From assembly GCA_040506275.1 (NCBI GenBank), contig JBEVXD010000005.1, positions 1 to 64,000 of the forward strand: a stretch of DNA of 64,000 bases, given 5' to 3'. The translations under genes were made by a program, and so were the position numbers. The stretch is from Thiodiazotropha sp040506275. Lineage in GTDB: Bacteria; Pseudomonadota; Gammaproteobacteria; Chromatiales; Chromatiaceae. Position 1 is the first letter of the stretch; every line of letters starts with the position of its first letter. The notes below the pieces were generated by a model, which was given only the letters and a program-made list of their open reading frames with translations, was not told where the DNA came from and did no database searches. This document shows positions 26,592-34,812 of the stretch, piece by piece.

Positions 26592-26786
26592 ATGAATATA
26601 GACACTCCTCGGCAAACACATATGGTCCTGGCAACATATCGCTTCTGGTTCATATTTAAATTAATTGGTTTTCTTGGTGCTTTCCTTTTAATCATTAAGC
26701 GTAACCGACGTGGTTGGTGGTTTCTTGTAGCATCTGGTGTTTCTATTTCGATTTTATTGACAGTTAAAGTTTGGTCAATGTATTAG
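26592..26786 (+). CDS. Small hypothetical membrane protein
   Basis: This 64-residue protein has two hydrophobic segments (FWFIFKLIGFLGAFLLII and WWFLVASGVSISILLTV) joined by a basic loop (KRNRRG), which suggests both ends outside and the loop inside the cytoplasm. The ATG at 26592 is taken; an in-frame TTG lies seven codons earlier. It is A/T-rich and has no recognisable family. An attC-like sequence begins 20 bases after its stop codon, so it may be a remnant integron cassette. Confidence 0.45.
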   Translation: MNIDTPRQTHMVLATYRFWFIFKLIGFLGAFLLIIKRNRRGWWFLVASGVSISILLTVKVWSMY

Positions 26787-26806
26787 CCAGCCATTTATCT
26801 GTAGTA

Positions 26807-26869
26807 ATCTAACAAAGCGTTCGTGGGAGAGTTGAGTGGACGCTCGCACCACTGAGCCAAACGCTAAAT
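26807..26869 (+). other. attC-like site (degenerate integron recombination site?)
   Basis: ATCTAAC (26807-26813) fits the R'' core RYYYAAC exactly, and GCTAAAT (26863-26869) differs from the R' core GTTRRRY at one position. Between them lie AGCGTT..AACGCT complementary arms and a small hairpin AGTGG..CCACT (26835-26853). Length (63 bases) and position just after a small cassette-like ORF fit attC. No integrase is in the window, so the call is tentative. Confidence 0.3.
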
Positions 26870-26966
26870 CTATCTTCACGAAAATACTTTCGAAGATGCG
26901 AACAAAGCCGCCCTGTCGTGTGACGAGGCGGCCGATCTCAGTTTTAAACCTATTTGTGTCTGGCGA

Positions 26967-29648
26967 TTACAACTCAACAATTACCTGTTTAATGCTATTG
27001 TCTTCCGGGTAGGGTGTGACCTGAAAATAGAGTGATTTCATCAGATCGAGCATTTTGAAGTTATTGCTCAACACCTCACCTTCCATTCTGACCAGACCCC
27101 TGTCTCTGGCAATCTCCATTAGATGATTCATCAATTTATGGCCTATGCCTTGATGTTGCCACTTATCAGCAACAACCAGTGCAAACTCACAACTCCGTTT
27201 ATCAGGATTGATCACATATCGGGCGACACCCAACTCGACTTCATGGTGGTCATCTTCAGTTACTGCGATAAGCGCCATCTCATTGTGATAATCGATTTGT
27301 GTAAAGCGTGTGAGCATCTCAGGGGTCAATTCCTGAATCGAACTCATGAAGCGGAAATATTTTGCTTCGTTTGAGAGCTGTCGAGTGAAATTCTGCTCGA
27401 GGTCGGCATCTTCCGGTCGAATAGGACGTACTACTATGTTGATGCCGTTTGGAAGCTGGCCACGATAGACAAGATTCACTGGATAAGGGTGGATAGCGAG
27501 GTGGTGGTAGGGATCGGTGGATGGGCGAGGATAATCTACCCGGATACGGGCATCAACTGCGACTGCACCCTGGTCATCGAGAATCAATGGGTTGATGTCC
27601 ATCTCCTGAATCCAGGGAAGTTCGCAAGCCATACTTGAGACCCTAAGCAGTACATCCACCAGAGCCTCTCGGTTTGCAGAGGGCATATGTCTGAACTGAT
27701 CCAACATCTTGGCTGCTTTGGTGCGATCGATTAAATCACTCGCCAGGCGGCGGTTCAAAGGTGGAAGAGCAATGGCTGAATCACCCATGACTTCTACGGT
27801 TGTCCCTCCGCTACCGAAACTGATTACCGGTCCAAACACAGGATCCCTAACTATGCCAATCAATAACTCCCGTCCATTCGGGCTTTGATACATTTGCTCT
27901 ACGGTTACACCTTGAATGGTTGCTTCCGGACGGGTCTCTTTGACCTGTTCAACCAAGTCCCGATAGTTGGTACGCACTGCCTGGGCGTTATTGATATTCA
28001 ACCGAATACCGCCTGCATCGGATTTATGCGAAATATCTGGTGAGTATATTTTCATGGCTATAGGAAAGCCGATGGATTCAGCAAGGATCAGCGCTTCGTT
28101 GGCAGATCTTGCAACGCCATTACGTACTGCATGGATACGGAAAGCACCCAGGAGTGCGAATGATTCAGGTTCTGTAAGCACTTTACGTTGTTCGGATAAC
28201 GCACTCTCTATTATCAGCCGGGCTCCTTCAGCATCGGGCTGAACGTGACGGCGGGAACTCTTTGCTGGTGTCTGTAACAGCAAACGCTGGTTCTTTTGAT
28301 GAGAAGAGAGATAGTGAAAGGCGTCAACTGCATTTTCCAATGTACGAAATGAAGGCAGTCTTGCGTTATTGAACAGTTTACGGGCATTCTCGATCTGCTT
28401 GCCCCCCATCCAACTCGTCAGGATAGGCTTTTTATGTTTATCAGCCAGGTCGATAAGCTCCTGGGCAACCTCGTCCGGTTTTGTCATTGCCTGTGGCGTG
28501 AGAATGACAATGGTGCCATCAACGCCAGGGTCGTTTAGGCAGATATCGACTGCTGCACGATATCTTTCAGGGGGGGCTTCACCAATGATATCCACCGGGT
28601 TGCTGTGTGACCAGACATCCGGTAATGACTCGTTCAGGGCCTTGATAGTTTCATCACTGAATTGAGCGAGCTCGATGTTGAGATCTGATGCCCGGTCGGC
28701 AGCCATTACACCTGGGCCACCACCATTGGTGATAATGGCCAGCTTGCCGCCGTAAACCTGGTAGCGGGAAGAGAGCGCCTTGGCAGCTGAAAAGAGTTGA
28801 GAAATTGTCTCTACACGTAAAACACCAGAACGGGAAAGGGCAGCTGAAAAGGTCTCATCACTACCAACCAGGGCACCGGTATGCGACATCGATGCCTCTG
28901 CCCCCGCTGCATGTCGTCCAACCTTTAGAACAATCACTGGCTTGATGCGTGCCGCTGCACGCAAACCACTCATGAAACGACGTGCATCCTTAATGCCTTC
29001 TATATAGAGAAGGATGCTGTCAGTCTTAGGATCAGAGACCAGATAATCGAGATAATCGCCAAAATCCAGATCCGCAGAGATGCCGGTGGAGATGACAGTA
29101 GAAAAACCGATGTCGTTAGTCTCTGCCCAGTCGAGAATAGCGGTGCAGATTGCGCCGGATTGTGAGACCAGTGCCAGATTACCGGGCTTGGCGTTGTTGT
29201 TGCCGAAGGTGATATTGATTCCCTGGTCTGGTCGAATCAGTCCAAGACAGTTCGGACCGATAAAACGAATTCCGAACTCTTTGGCAACCTCGACAACACG
29301 CTCTTCGATACGAAGTCCAGCTGGACCGGATTCACGGAAACCTGCGGAGAGGATAATCATGGTTTTCACACCATGTAGTCCACAGGCTTCAACTATGGCT
29401 GGGATGGTTTTTGCGGGTGTAGCGACAACAACCAACTCAACAGATTCGTCGATCTCTTGAATCGATTTATAAGCCTTTATTCCCTGAATCTCTTCATGTT
29501 TTGGATTGATCGGATAGATGGATCCTTTGTATCCGGAGGAGATTAAGTTTCTAAAAACCACTTCGCCAACCGAGTTTTCCCTTTCACTGGCTCCAAACAT
29601 GGCGACGCTTTTAGGTGAGAATAGAGGGGTTAAATAGTGTGATTGCAT
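26967..29648 (-). CDS. PatZ-like bifunctional acyl-CoA ligase (ADP-forming) / GNAT acetyltransferase
   Basis: This 893-residue protein has a CoA-binding Rossmann domain (LFSPKSVAMFGASERENSVG), two succinyl-CoA-ligase-like domains, an ATP-grasp domain (about 480-700) and a C-terminal GNAT domain (about 725-893, with ALVVADKWQHQGIGHKLMNHLM). This is the architecture of the lysine acetyltransferase PatZ/Pat. Unlike enteric PatZ, it keeps the phospho-histidine motif MSHTGALVG (His256) of true ADP-forming acetyl-CoA synthetases, so ligase activity may persist. Start: ATG at 29648 by homology; an in-frame GTG lies 21 codons upstream. It is monocistronic. Confidence 0.88.
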   Translation of the reverse strand: MQSHYLTPLFSPKSVAMFGASERENSVGEVVFRNLISSGYKGSIYPINPKHEEIQGIKAYKSIQEIDESVELVVVATPAKTIPAIVEACGLHGVKTMIILSAGFRESGPAGLRIEERVVEVAKEFGIRFIGPNCLGLIRPDQGINITFGNNNAKPGNLALVSQSGAICTAILDWAETNDIGFSTVISTGISADLDFGDYLDYLVSDPKTDSILLYIEGIKDARRFMSGLRAAARIKPVIVLKVGRHAAGAEASMSHTGALVGSDETFSAALSRSGVLRVETISQLFSAAKALSSRYQVYGGKLAIITNGGGPGVMAADRASDLNIELAQFSDETIKALNESLPDVWSHSNPVDIIGEAPPERYRAAVDICLNDPGVDGTIVILTPQAMTKPDEVAQELIDLADKHKKPILTSWMGGKQIENARKLFNNARLPSFRTLENAVDAFHYLSSHQKNQRLLLQTPAKSSRRHVQPDAEGARLIIESALSEQRKVLTEPESFALLGAFRIHAVRNGVARSANEALILAESIGFPIAMKIYSPDISHKSDAGGIRLNINNAQAVRTNYRDLVEQVKETRPEATIQGVTVEQMYQSPNGRELLIGIVRDPVFGPVISFGSGGTTVEVMGDSAIALPPLNRRLASDLIDRTKAAKMLDQFRHMPSANREALVDVLLRVSSMACELPWIQEMDINPLILDDQGAVAVDARIRVDYPRPSTDPYHHLAIHPYPVNLVYRGQLPNGINIVVRPIRPEDADLEQNFTRQLSNEAKYFRFMSSIQELTPEMLTRFTQIDYHNEMALIAVTEDDHHEVELGVARYVINPDKRSCEFALVVADKWQHQGIGHKLMNHLMEIARDRGLVRMEGEVLSNNFKMLDLMKSLYFQVTPYPEDNSIKQVIVEL

Positions 29649-29903
29649 GAGTTCCAGCCTATATGAACTTCTAGTGGTGATATTGAGAGTAAAATATCCG
29701 TTTATACTCACGGAGGCACTGTGTGATAGTCTGAATGAAAACGTTTACATGGTGACGTCGATGAGCACTCAGTTTATCGGCATGTGTGGTTGGAAGTTTA
29801 CATCTAAAAAGTGACAAATTCTTTACCTAAGTAACCGTTTATAAAGATTTTATAATAAGTATTATGCTGCTTAATGAATGCAGCTGGATATTGGGGGTTT
29901 TTT

Positions 29904-30830
29904 GTGAGAACGGCCTATATTACCCACCCTGACTGCCTTGGTCATGATACTGGTGTGGGGCATCCCGAAAATGCGTCGAGACTACAGGCAATTGATGATC
30001 GTTTAATGGCGGCTCAGTTATACGATTTTCTGCGTCACTATGATGCACCTGAAGTATCCCGAGAGCAGCTGTTACGTTGTCATGACGAAGCTTATCTGAA
30101 CCAGGTTGATAAATTGATGCCGGAGAGCGGTCATGCGCACCTGGATCCGGATACAGTAGTCAGTCCACAAAGTTTAAAAGCTGCAAAGCGTGCAGCAGGG
30201 GCTGCGGTAAAAGCGGTGGATCTGATTATGCAGGAGGGATTACAAAATGCATTTTGTGCTGTTCGTCCTCCCGGTCATCATGCTGAGCGTATGAGAACGA
30301 TGGGCTTTTGTGTCTATGGCAACGCTTCAGTTGGCGCTGCACATGCCATGTCAGAATATGGATTGGAGCGTGTAGCTATTCTTGATTTCGATGTTCATCA
30401 TGGCAATGGTAGTGAAGATATATTTCGTGATGATAAGCGGGTAATTGTCTGCTCTACATTCCAACATCCCTTTTATCCTTACACAGACATTGAAGAGAGC
30501 CCTGATCATATTATTTGCGCCCCATTGGAAGCGACCGCAAAAAGTGCAGATTTCAAAGAAGCGGTGACAGGTCATTGGCTTCCGGCTCTGAATCATTTCA
30601 AACCTCAAATGGTCTTTGTCTCAGCGGGATTTGATGCGCATGTTGAAGATGATATGTCCGGTGTAAGCCTGACCGAAGCTGACTATCGCTGGGTCACTGA
30701 GCAGATAGTTGATATTGCCGATAAATACGCAGAAGGCAGGGTTGTTTCAGTGTTGGAGGGAGGTTATGAACCCCATGCACTGGCACGAAGTGTGGAAACG
30801 CATATTCGGGTATTAATGGGGCTACACTGA
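29904..30830 (+). CDS. Histone deacetylase family protein (acetylpolyamine/acetoin-utilisation type)
   Basis: This 308-residue zinc amidohydrolase has the class II HDAC-like segments RPPGHHAERMRTMGFCVYGN, ILDFDVHHGNG (zinc ligands Asp and His), VSAGFDAHVEDDMSG and VLEGGYEP. Bacterial members deacetylate polyamines, acetylated proteins or unknown substrates. The GTG at 29904, seven bases after a GGGGG stretch, is preferred; an ATG ten codons upstream has no ribosome-binding site. It is divergent from the PatZ-like acetyltransferase, which suggests opposed acetylation and deacetylation. Confidence 0.88.
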   Translation: MRTAYITHPDCLGHDTGVGHPENASRLQAIDDRLMAAQLYDFLRHYDAPEVSREQLLRCHDEAYLNQVDKLMPESGHAHLDPDTVVSPQSLKAAKRAAGAAVKAVDLIMQEGLQNAFCAVRPPGHHAERMRTMGFCVYGNASVGAAHAMSEYGLERVAILDFDVHHGNGSEDIFRDDKRVIVCSTFQHPFYPYTDIEESPDHIICAPLEATAKSADFKEAVTGHWLPALNHFKPQMVFVSAGFDAHVEDDMSGVSLTEADYRWVTEQIVDIADKYAEGRVVSVLEGGYEPHALARSVETHIRVLMGLH

Positions 30831-30866
30831 CACTTCGGCCTCTCTATTTAATAATCATATTGTTAG

Positions 30867-30997
30867 GGGTTTCAAGCCTGCCCTTGCTTGGTGTTGCGGC
30901 TCTTGACAAGGGAACGACCATTGCCTGCGAGCCGCGCCTTGATCAAGGGCAGGATTGAAACCCTGAAGACGACATACTTAGTCGCCGGGTTAACAGT
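30867..30997. mobile_element. MITE-like element, copy 1 (TTAACCCGGCGACTAAGTA family)
   Basis: Inner arms GGGTTTCAAGCCTGCCCTTG (30867-30886) and its near-complement (30944-30963) flank a GC-rich core. The right end runs through GACGACATACTTAGTCGCCG to GGTTAACAGT. About 75 bases of this right half match, in reverse complement, the left half of the element at 57164-57282 almost exactly. The terminal repeat itself is present only at the right side. Confidence 0.75.
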
Positions 30998-31248
30998 ATT
31001 GAGTAACCGATAGGCGACTTCCTCCACCACCCTGCCTGAAGGGAGTGCCTGGTTTCAGCTCGGAAGATAAATGCTGTTCATTATTGTCGGTAAATAAAAA
31101 ATTCTCTGCGTGCTTGACGGCTTTGCGAGATTTATTATTTTAGAGATATAACCTGATATTTGGTATAGGTATTGCACTAGATCAATCTGTATCGACTATT
31201 TTTGAGACTCTCGCTGAGACGCAAAGAACGCAAAGGGAAAGTAAATAA

Positions 31249-31384
31249 ATTTCCTGATCCCCATAGCCTCAACGTTCAATAACTACCTATAAGTATTGTG
31301 GTCTCTTCACGGCTAAGCAAGATCGCACCCGATCGATCTTAAGTCATTAAATTAAAAACCTTTCTATTGGGTGTAAGACCGTTT
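31249..31384. repeat. 135-bp direct repeat, copy 1
   Basis: Begins ATTTCCTGATCCCCATAGCC and ends TTGGGTGTAAGACCG. It is about 95 percent identical by eye to copy 2 at 31498-31632. It contains an internal palindrome around CCCGATCGATCTTAAG. No coding potential is seen. Confidence 0.85.
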
Positions 31385-31387
31385 TCT

Positions 31388-31490
31388 CGTTCCCACGCTC
31401 TGCGTGGGAATGCATATCTGTCAGGGAGGTGTAGCTCCTTGCGCCATTCTATCTGCGGTATGCGTTCCCACGCGGGAGCGTGGGAACGAG
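31388..31490. repeat. CGTTCCCACGC palindrome pair
   Basis: CGTTCCCACGC-TCT-GCGTGGGAA at the left and CGTTCCCACGC-GGGA-GCGTGGGAACG at the right enclose about 50 bases. This kind of palindrome is dispersed in many proteobacterial genomes. It lies exactly between the two 135-bp direct repeats. Confidence 0.75.
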
Positions 31491-31497
31491 TGAAAAA

Positions 31498-31632
31498 ATT
31501 TCCTGATCCCCATAGCCTAAACGTTCAATAACTACCTATAAGTAGTGTGGTCTCTTCACGGCTAAATAAGATCGCACCCGATCGATCTTAAGTCGTTAAA
31601 TAAGAACCTTTCTATTGGGTGTAAGACTGTTT
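31498..31632. repeat. 135-bp direct repeat, copy 2
   Basis: Second copy of the repeat at 31249-31384, same orientation, with scattered substitutions and short indels (for example AGCAAG in copy 1 is AATAAG here). It lies 113 bases after copy 1. Confidence 0.85.
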
Positions 31633-31674
31633 GCTAAATTCCAATTCTCATGCCACAAACCAAGTGCATGGGTT

Positions 31675-32646
31675 TCAGGATCCTGCCAGATTAGTTTTTA
31701 GCCGAACACTTCCTGGGGAAACACCGAACTCTCGCTTAAAAGCTCTGCAAAATGCAGCTTCAGATTGATACCCAAAACGTTCAGCAAATACGACAAGCGG
31801 TTCAGATGATTCAGTGAGTTGTGTGCGGGCGATCAGCATGCGCCAACGAGTTACGTAGTGCATGGCGGTGTGACCGACAAGCTCTGTAAATCTTGCAGAG
31901 AAACCAGAGCGTGACATTCTTGCTTCTGTAGCCAAGCTAGCGAGGCTCCAATCATATTCTGGATTGCGATGTATAGCGGCGAGTGCTCTACCGATCTGTT
32001 TGTCCCGTAATGCGGAGAGCCAGTTATGGTCTGGTTCGTTCAATGAGGCTAGCCAGGAACGGATGGCCTGGATAACGAGTATGTCTGCCAGGCGGGTTAT
32101 AACTGTCTCCCCACCAGGACGCAGTTCCCTGGCTTCACGGGTAATCAGTTCCAGCGTGCTCTGTATCCAACTGCCTTCCCCCTCCTTCCAGGTATCAATC
32201 TGTAGTACGCGAGGAAGTAGGGTAACAATCTGTTGTCCAGCAACATGATCAAAACGAACCAAGCCACAGGTCAGTTGGGTCAGTTCACCATCACCACCAT
32301 GATGCATAATTTCATAACGTTCACTTACTGATTCTACGGGAATGTCAAAAAGTGGTTGTGTTTGATCATTCGGATCACATCGTACCGTGTGCCCCTCACC
32401 ATGAGGCACCAAGGCCATGCTGCCTTGTTTAAGCAAGTGGGGCTTCTCTCCTGAAACTTCGAGCCAACATTCACCTCTGGTAACGACATGAAACATCATG
32501 TGACCTTCAAATGGTGGTAACTCAATACCCCAGGGTGCCTGAAGCTCGGAACGACAGTAGTAGGTTCCATTCAGCTTTAAAAGATGGAGTGCCTCTCCTA
32601 TGGGATCGGAAACATAAGCAATAGTTGATTTTGATTGTGCGGTCAT
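31675..32646 (-). CDS. AraC family transcriptional regulator (cupin N-domain)
   Basis: This 323-residue protein has an N-terminal cupin-type effector domain (FHVVTRGECWLEVSGEKPHLLKQGSMALVPHGEGHTVRCD, about residues 55-95) and a C-terminal AraC double helix-turn-helix (IHRNPEYDWSLASLATEARMSRSGFSARFTELVG..RFGYQSEAAFCRAFKREFGVSPG). The ATG at 32646, behind AATAGGGATC, is preferred; the frame is open 71 codons further but that part lies in the promoter region. It is divergent from an NmrA-like gene with paired direct repeats between, so it probably regulates that gene. Confidence 0.88.
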   Translation of the reverse strand: MTAQSKSTIAYVSDPIGEALHLLKLNGTYYCRSELQAPWGIELPPFEGHMMFHVVTRGECWLEVSGEKPHLLKQGSMALVPHGEGHTVRCDPNDQTQPLFDIPVESVSERYEIMHHGGDGELTQLTCGLVRFDHVAGQQIVTLLPRVLQIDTWKEGEGSWIQSTLELITREARELRPGGETVITRLADILVIQAIRSWLASLNEPDHNWLSALRDKQIGRALAAIHRNPEYDWSLASLATEARMSRSGFSARFTELVGHTAMHYVTRWRMLIARTQLTESSEPLVVFAERFGYQSEAAFCRAFKREFGVSPGSVRLKTNLAGS

Positions 32647-32677
32647 GATCCCTATTTTCCATATATCGACTGTTTTG

Positions 32678-32708
32678 GACGAACTGTATATTAATATAGA
32701 CAAACTGT
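32678..32708. promoter_or_regulatory. Direct-repeat sites, likely AraC-type operator
   Basis: GACGAACTGT (32678-32687) and GACAAACTGT (32699-32708) are direct repeats with a 21-base period, two helical turns, the usual layout for AraC dimers. A/T-rich TATATTAATATA lies between them. A third partial half-site (GACTGTTTT) begins at 32668. Confidence 0.55.
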
Positions 32709-32800
32709 GATTGTTGGTCTGCGCTCTCTTGCCTAGTCTCAACACATGAGTCAGGAATAGTGATTTTTTACACCCAACAATCTTTACAGGAAACTCTACT

Positions 32801-33649
32801 ATGACCAACAAACCGATACTTATTATTGGCAAAGATGGAAAGACCGGACATCGTGTCAATCAACGTTTACTGAAGATGGGCTTGGATACACGTGCAGTCT
32901 CTAGATCAGCAGATCTGGCTTTTGATTGGGAGGATAGAAAGACATGGCCTGCTGCGCTTGAAGGGGTGGGCTCTGTGTATGTTACTTATCAACCAGATTT
33001 GGCAATACCTCAAGCTGCTTCAGATATTGAGGCATTCGTAACATTGGCCAGGCAATTAGGGTTGGAACATATTGTGTTGCTGTCCGGGCGAGGTGAAGCC
33101 GGTGCACAAAAAGCTGAAGAGATTGTGCAATCAAGTGGACTGGATTGGAACATTGTTCGGGCAAGCTGGTTTTTTCAAAACTTCAGCGAAAGTTTTATGA
33201 TCGAGGGCATACTTGCTGGAGAGCTTGTGCTGCCTGCTGGGGATACACTCGAGCCTTTTGTTGATGCAGAAGATATTGCAGACGTTGTTGTTACTACTTT
33301 GACACAACAAAAATATCACAATCGACTCTATGAACTTACAGGTCCGCGTGCGATGAGTTTTTCCGAATGTATGAAAGCGGTATCAATTGCTCTGCAAAGA
33401 GAGGTGAAATATACCCAGGTTCCGGTTGATGCATACATCAATGTCCTTCAAGAAGAGGGCGTTTCAAAACAGATGCAGTGGTTACTACGGGAGCTCTTCA
33501 CTGAAGTTCTTGATGGTCGAAACAGTCAGGTGCAGGGGGGGGTGGAAGAGGTGTTGGGAAGAGCTGCGACAGACTTTAGTGAATATGTTGAGAGAGTGGT
33601 TGATACGGGATGTTGGTCGGTAGAAGATCTGAAATTAGTTAACCTGTGA
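32801..33649 (+). CDS. NmrA-like NAD(P)-binding protein
   Basis: This 282-residue Rossmann-fold protein of the atypical SDR/NmrA group starts PILIIGKDGKTGHRVNQRLL, a GxxGxxG-type dinucleotide site (here GKDGKTG). It contains VYVTYQPDLAIPQAASDIEAFV, IVLLSGRGEAGAQKAEE, ASWFFQNFSE and FVDAEDIADVVVTTL, as in NmrA/azoreductase-type oxidoreductases. It lacks the usual YxxxK catalytic pair in the expected place. ACAGGAAACTC precedes the ATG. It is divergent from the AraC gene. Confidence 0.85.
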   Translation: MTNKPILIIGKDGKTGHRVNQRLLKMGLDTRAVSRSADLAFDWEDRKTWPAALEGVGSVYVTYQPDLAIPQAASDIEAFVTLARQLGLEHIVLLSGRGEAGAQKAEEIVQSSGLDWNIVRASWFFQNFSESFMIEGILAGELVLPAGDTLEPFVDAEDIADVVVTTLTQQKYHNRLYELTGPRAMSFSECMKAVSIALQREVKYTQVPVDAYINVLQEEGVSKQMQWLLRELFTEVLDGRNSQVQGGVEEVLGRAATDFSEYVERVVDTGCWSVEDLKLVNL

Positions 33650-33685
33650 TTATTGGAGTATTGAAAAAAACAACTTTACGGTCTG

Positions 33686-33708
33686 GTAGGGTGGGGCCAT
33701 GCCCCACC
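33686..33708. repeat. Dispersed palindrome GTAGGGTGGGGC..GCCCCACC
   Basis: One copy of the same palindrome seen at 11045, 56394 and in the tandem array at 63063. It lies 37 bases after the NmrA-like gene, in the gap before the convergent thioesterase gene, where it may end both transcripts. Confidence 0.75.
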
Positions 33709-33875
33709 AGAAGGGGATAGAAGTCCACTGAATCAGAGTGAACATCACTTCTGGTTCGATGTTGGCATGATACTGGTCAAGGTATTGGTTATCTTCAAGT
33801 TGAGGCTTTCGAAAGGTTACTGTTCGCGATACTCAGGCTTGAAAAAGTCCATCCTCTTTCAATATTCGCTGGATT

Positions 33876-34226
33876 TCAAATGGCTGTTTTATTACCCGAG
33901 TCATCAAGGGATACATACGTAATCGTTGTCGTAAATATACTTAACTCTTGACCACTTTCAGAATCTTCGGCAAGTACAGAGACCCGGTATTGAACCGATG
34001 ACTCACCCTTTTTGCTCTGTTGAATATCGAAACGGAGAATTGCACCTTCCTGTACGCTGCGATGAAAAGTTACCCGGTCCATACCTTTGGTTACAAAGTG
34101 ACGGCCGGGATAGTCGTGAACAGCAGCGATCCAGGCATACTCATCGACCCACTTGAGCAGGTTGCCGCCAAACAGGTAGCCATACTGATTCAGATGTTGA
34201 GGCAAAACCAGTTTGTGGTTTTCCAT
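33876..34226 (-). CDS. Hotdog-fold acyl-CoA thioesterase
   Basis: This 116-residue protein has the YciA/BFIT-type hotdog helix LPQHLNQYGYLFGGNLLKWVDEYAWIAA followed by strands FVTKGMDRVTFHRSVQEGAILRFD. Such enzymes hydrolyse acyl-CoA; chain length preference is not visible. The start ATG shares one base with the stop of the upstream gene (TAATG), so the frame extension upstream is not needed. It is the second gene of a two-gene operon with an NTF2-like protein. Confidence 0.82.
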   Translation of the reverse strand: MENHKLVLPQHLNQYGYLFGGNLLKWVDEYAWIAAVHDYPGRHFVTKGMDRVTFHRSVQEGAILRFDIQQSKKGESSVQYRVSVLAEDSESGQELSIFTTTITYVSLDDSGNKTAI

Positions 34227-34624
34227 TATGCTTTTAGCTCTGGAGGCGGTGTAGGAGAGTTTTGATGCATGATCAGATGCCAGCCCTGATCCCCCTTGCG
34301 AAAGATATTGGTTGCATAGACGGGGTGTAGTCCGGCTTCTGGACCTGCGTTGACCCACTCTTCGATCAGATGAATAGCAACACGCTCTGATTCAATCCAG
34401 CTGAGGTGCTTAATCTGCATCTCCAAAGACATGTCGCTGCTGAGTAAGGAGGCCCAGACTTCCTCAATTGCCGCCCTGCCACGTTGAATAGGCATCATTG
34501 GAAGCAGGCAGATGATCTCCTCGCTCTCGTCCCATACCTCCATCATGGCGCTTAGGTTGTGTTCATCAATAGCATCATAGTAGGCATCTTCGGCATCTTG
34601 GGGGGTGGAGAATGGGGGAGCCAT
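34226..34624 (-). CDS. NTF2/SnoaL-like fold protein
   Basis: This 132-residue protein has the SnoaL_3-type pattern: an N-terminal helix (TPQDAEDAYYDAIDEHNLSAMMEVWDESEEIICLLP), a middle with GRAAIEEVWASLL, and strands VYATNIFRKGDQGWHLIMHQNSP. The fold serves isomerases, ketosteroid binding and unknown roles. AGGAAAACAAT precedes the ATG. It overlaps the thioesterase gene by one base, so the two are probably cotranslated. Confidence 0.8.
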   Translation of the reverse strand: MAPPFSTPQDAEDAYYDAIDEHNLSAMMEVWDESEEIICLLPMMPIQRGRAAIEEVWASLLSSDMSLEMQIKHLSWIESERVAIHLIEEWVNAGPEAGLHPVYATNIFRKGDQGWHLIMHQNSPTPPPELKA

Positions 34625-34659
34625 ATTGTTTTCCTGATCTTGTCTGTTTTTAGTTGTTT

Positions 34660-34696
34660 GGGATTCTACGGGATTCTACGGGATTCTACGGGATTC
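34660..34696. repeat. 10-bp tandem repeat
   Basis: GGATTCTACG occurs three times in a row, then a partial fourth copy (GGATTCT). It lies 36 bases upstream of the NTF2-like gene start, in the region that should hold its promoter. Copy number could vary by slippage. Confidence 0.9.
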
Positions 34697-34812
34697 TCTT
34701 ATCAAGATGATAGAGGGTGTTTACCCATCATGCGATGGGCGAAGGCGTTTAAACGCATGCGTTCTGCAAGCTTGAGAATTAATCAGAGGTTCCTTAGATC
34801 TACTTTCGGTTA

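Larger units (their letters stand above)
30831..31674. other. Long gene-free stretch packed with repeats
   Basis: 844 bases without a gene. It holds a MITE-like element (30867-30997), a CTCGCTGAGACGCAAAG-type dispersed motif (about 31209-31240), and two 135-base direct repeats around a palindrome (31249-31632). All are listed separately. It acts as a repeat-insertion zone between an HDAC-like gene and an AraC gene. Confidence 0.7.

Noticed and set aside
32647..32859. 71-codon upstream extension of the AraC gene
   Set aside because: It covers the divergent promoter, the direct-repeat operator and the start of the NmrA-like gene.
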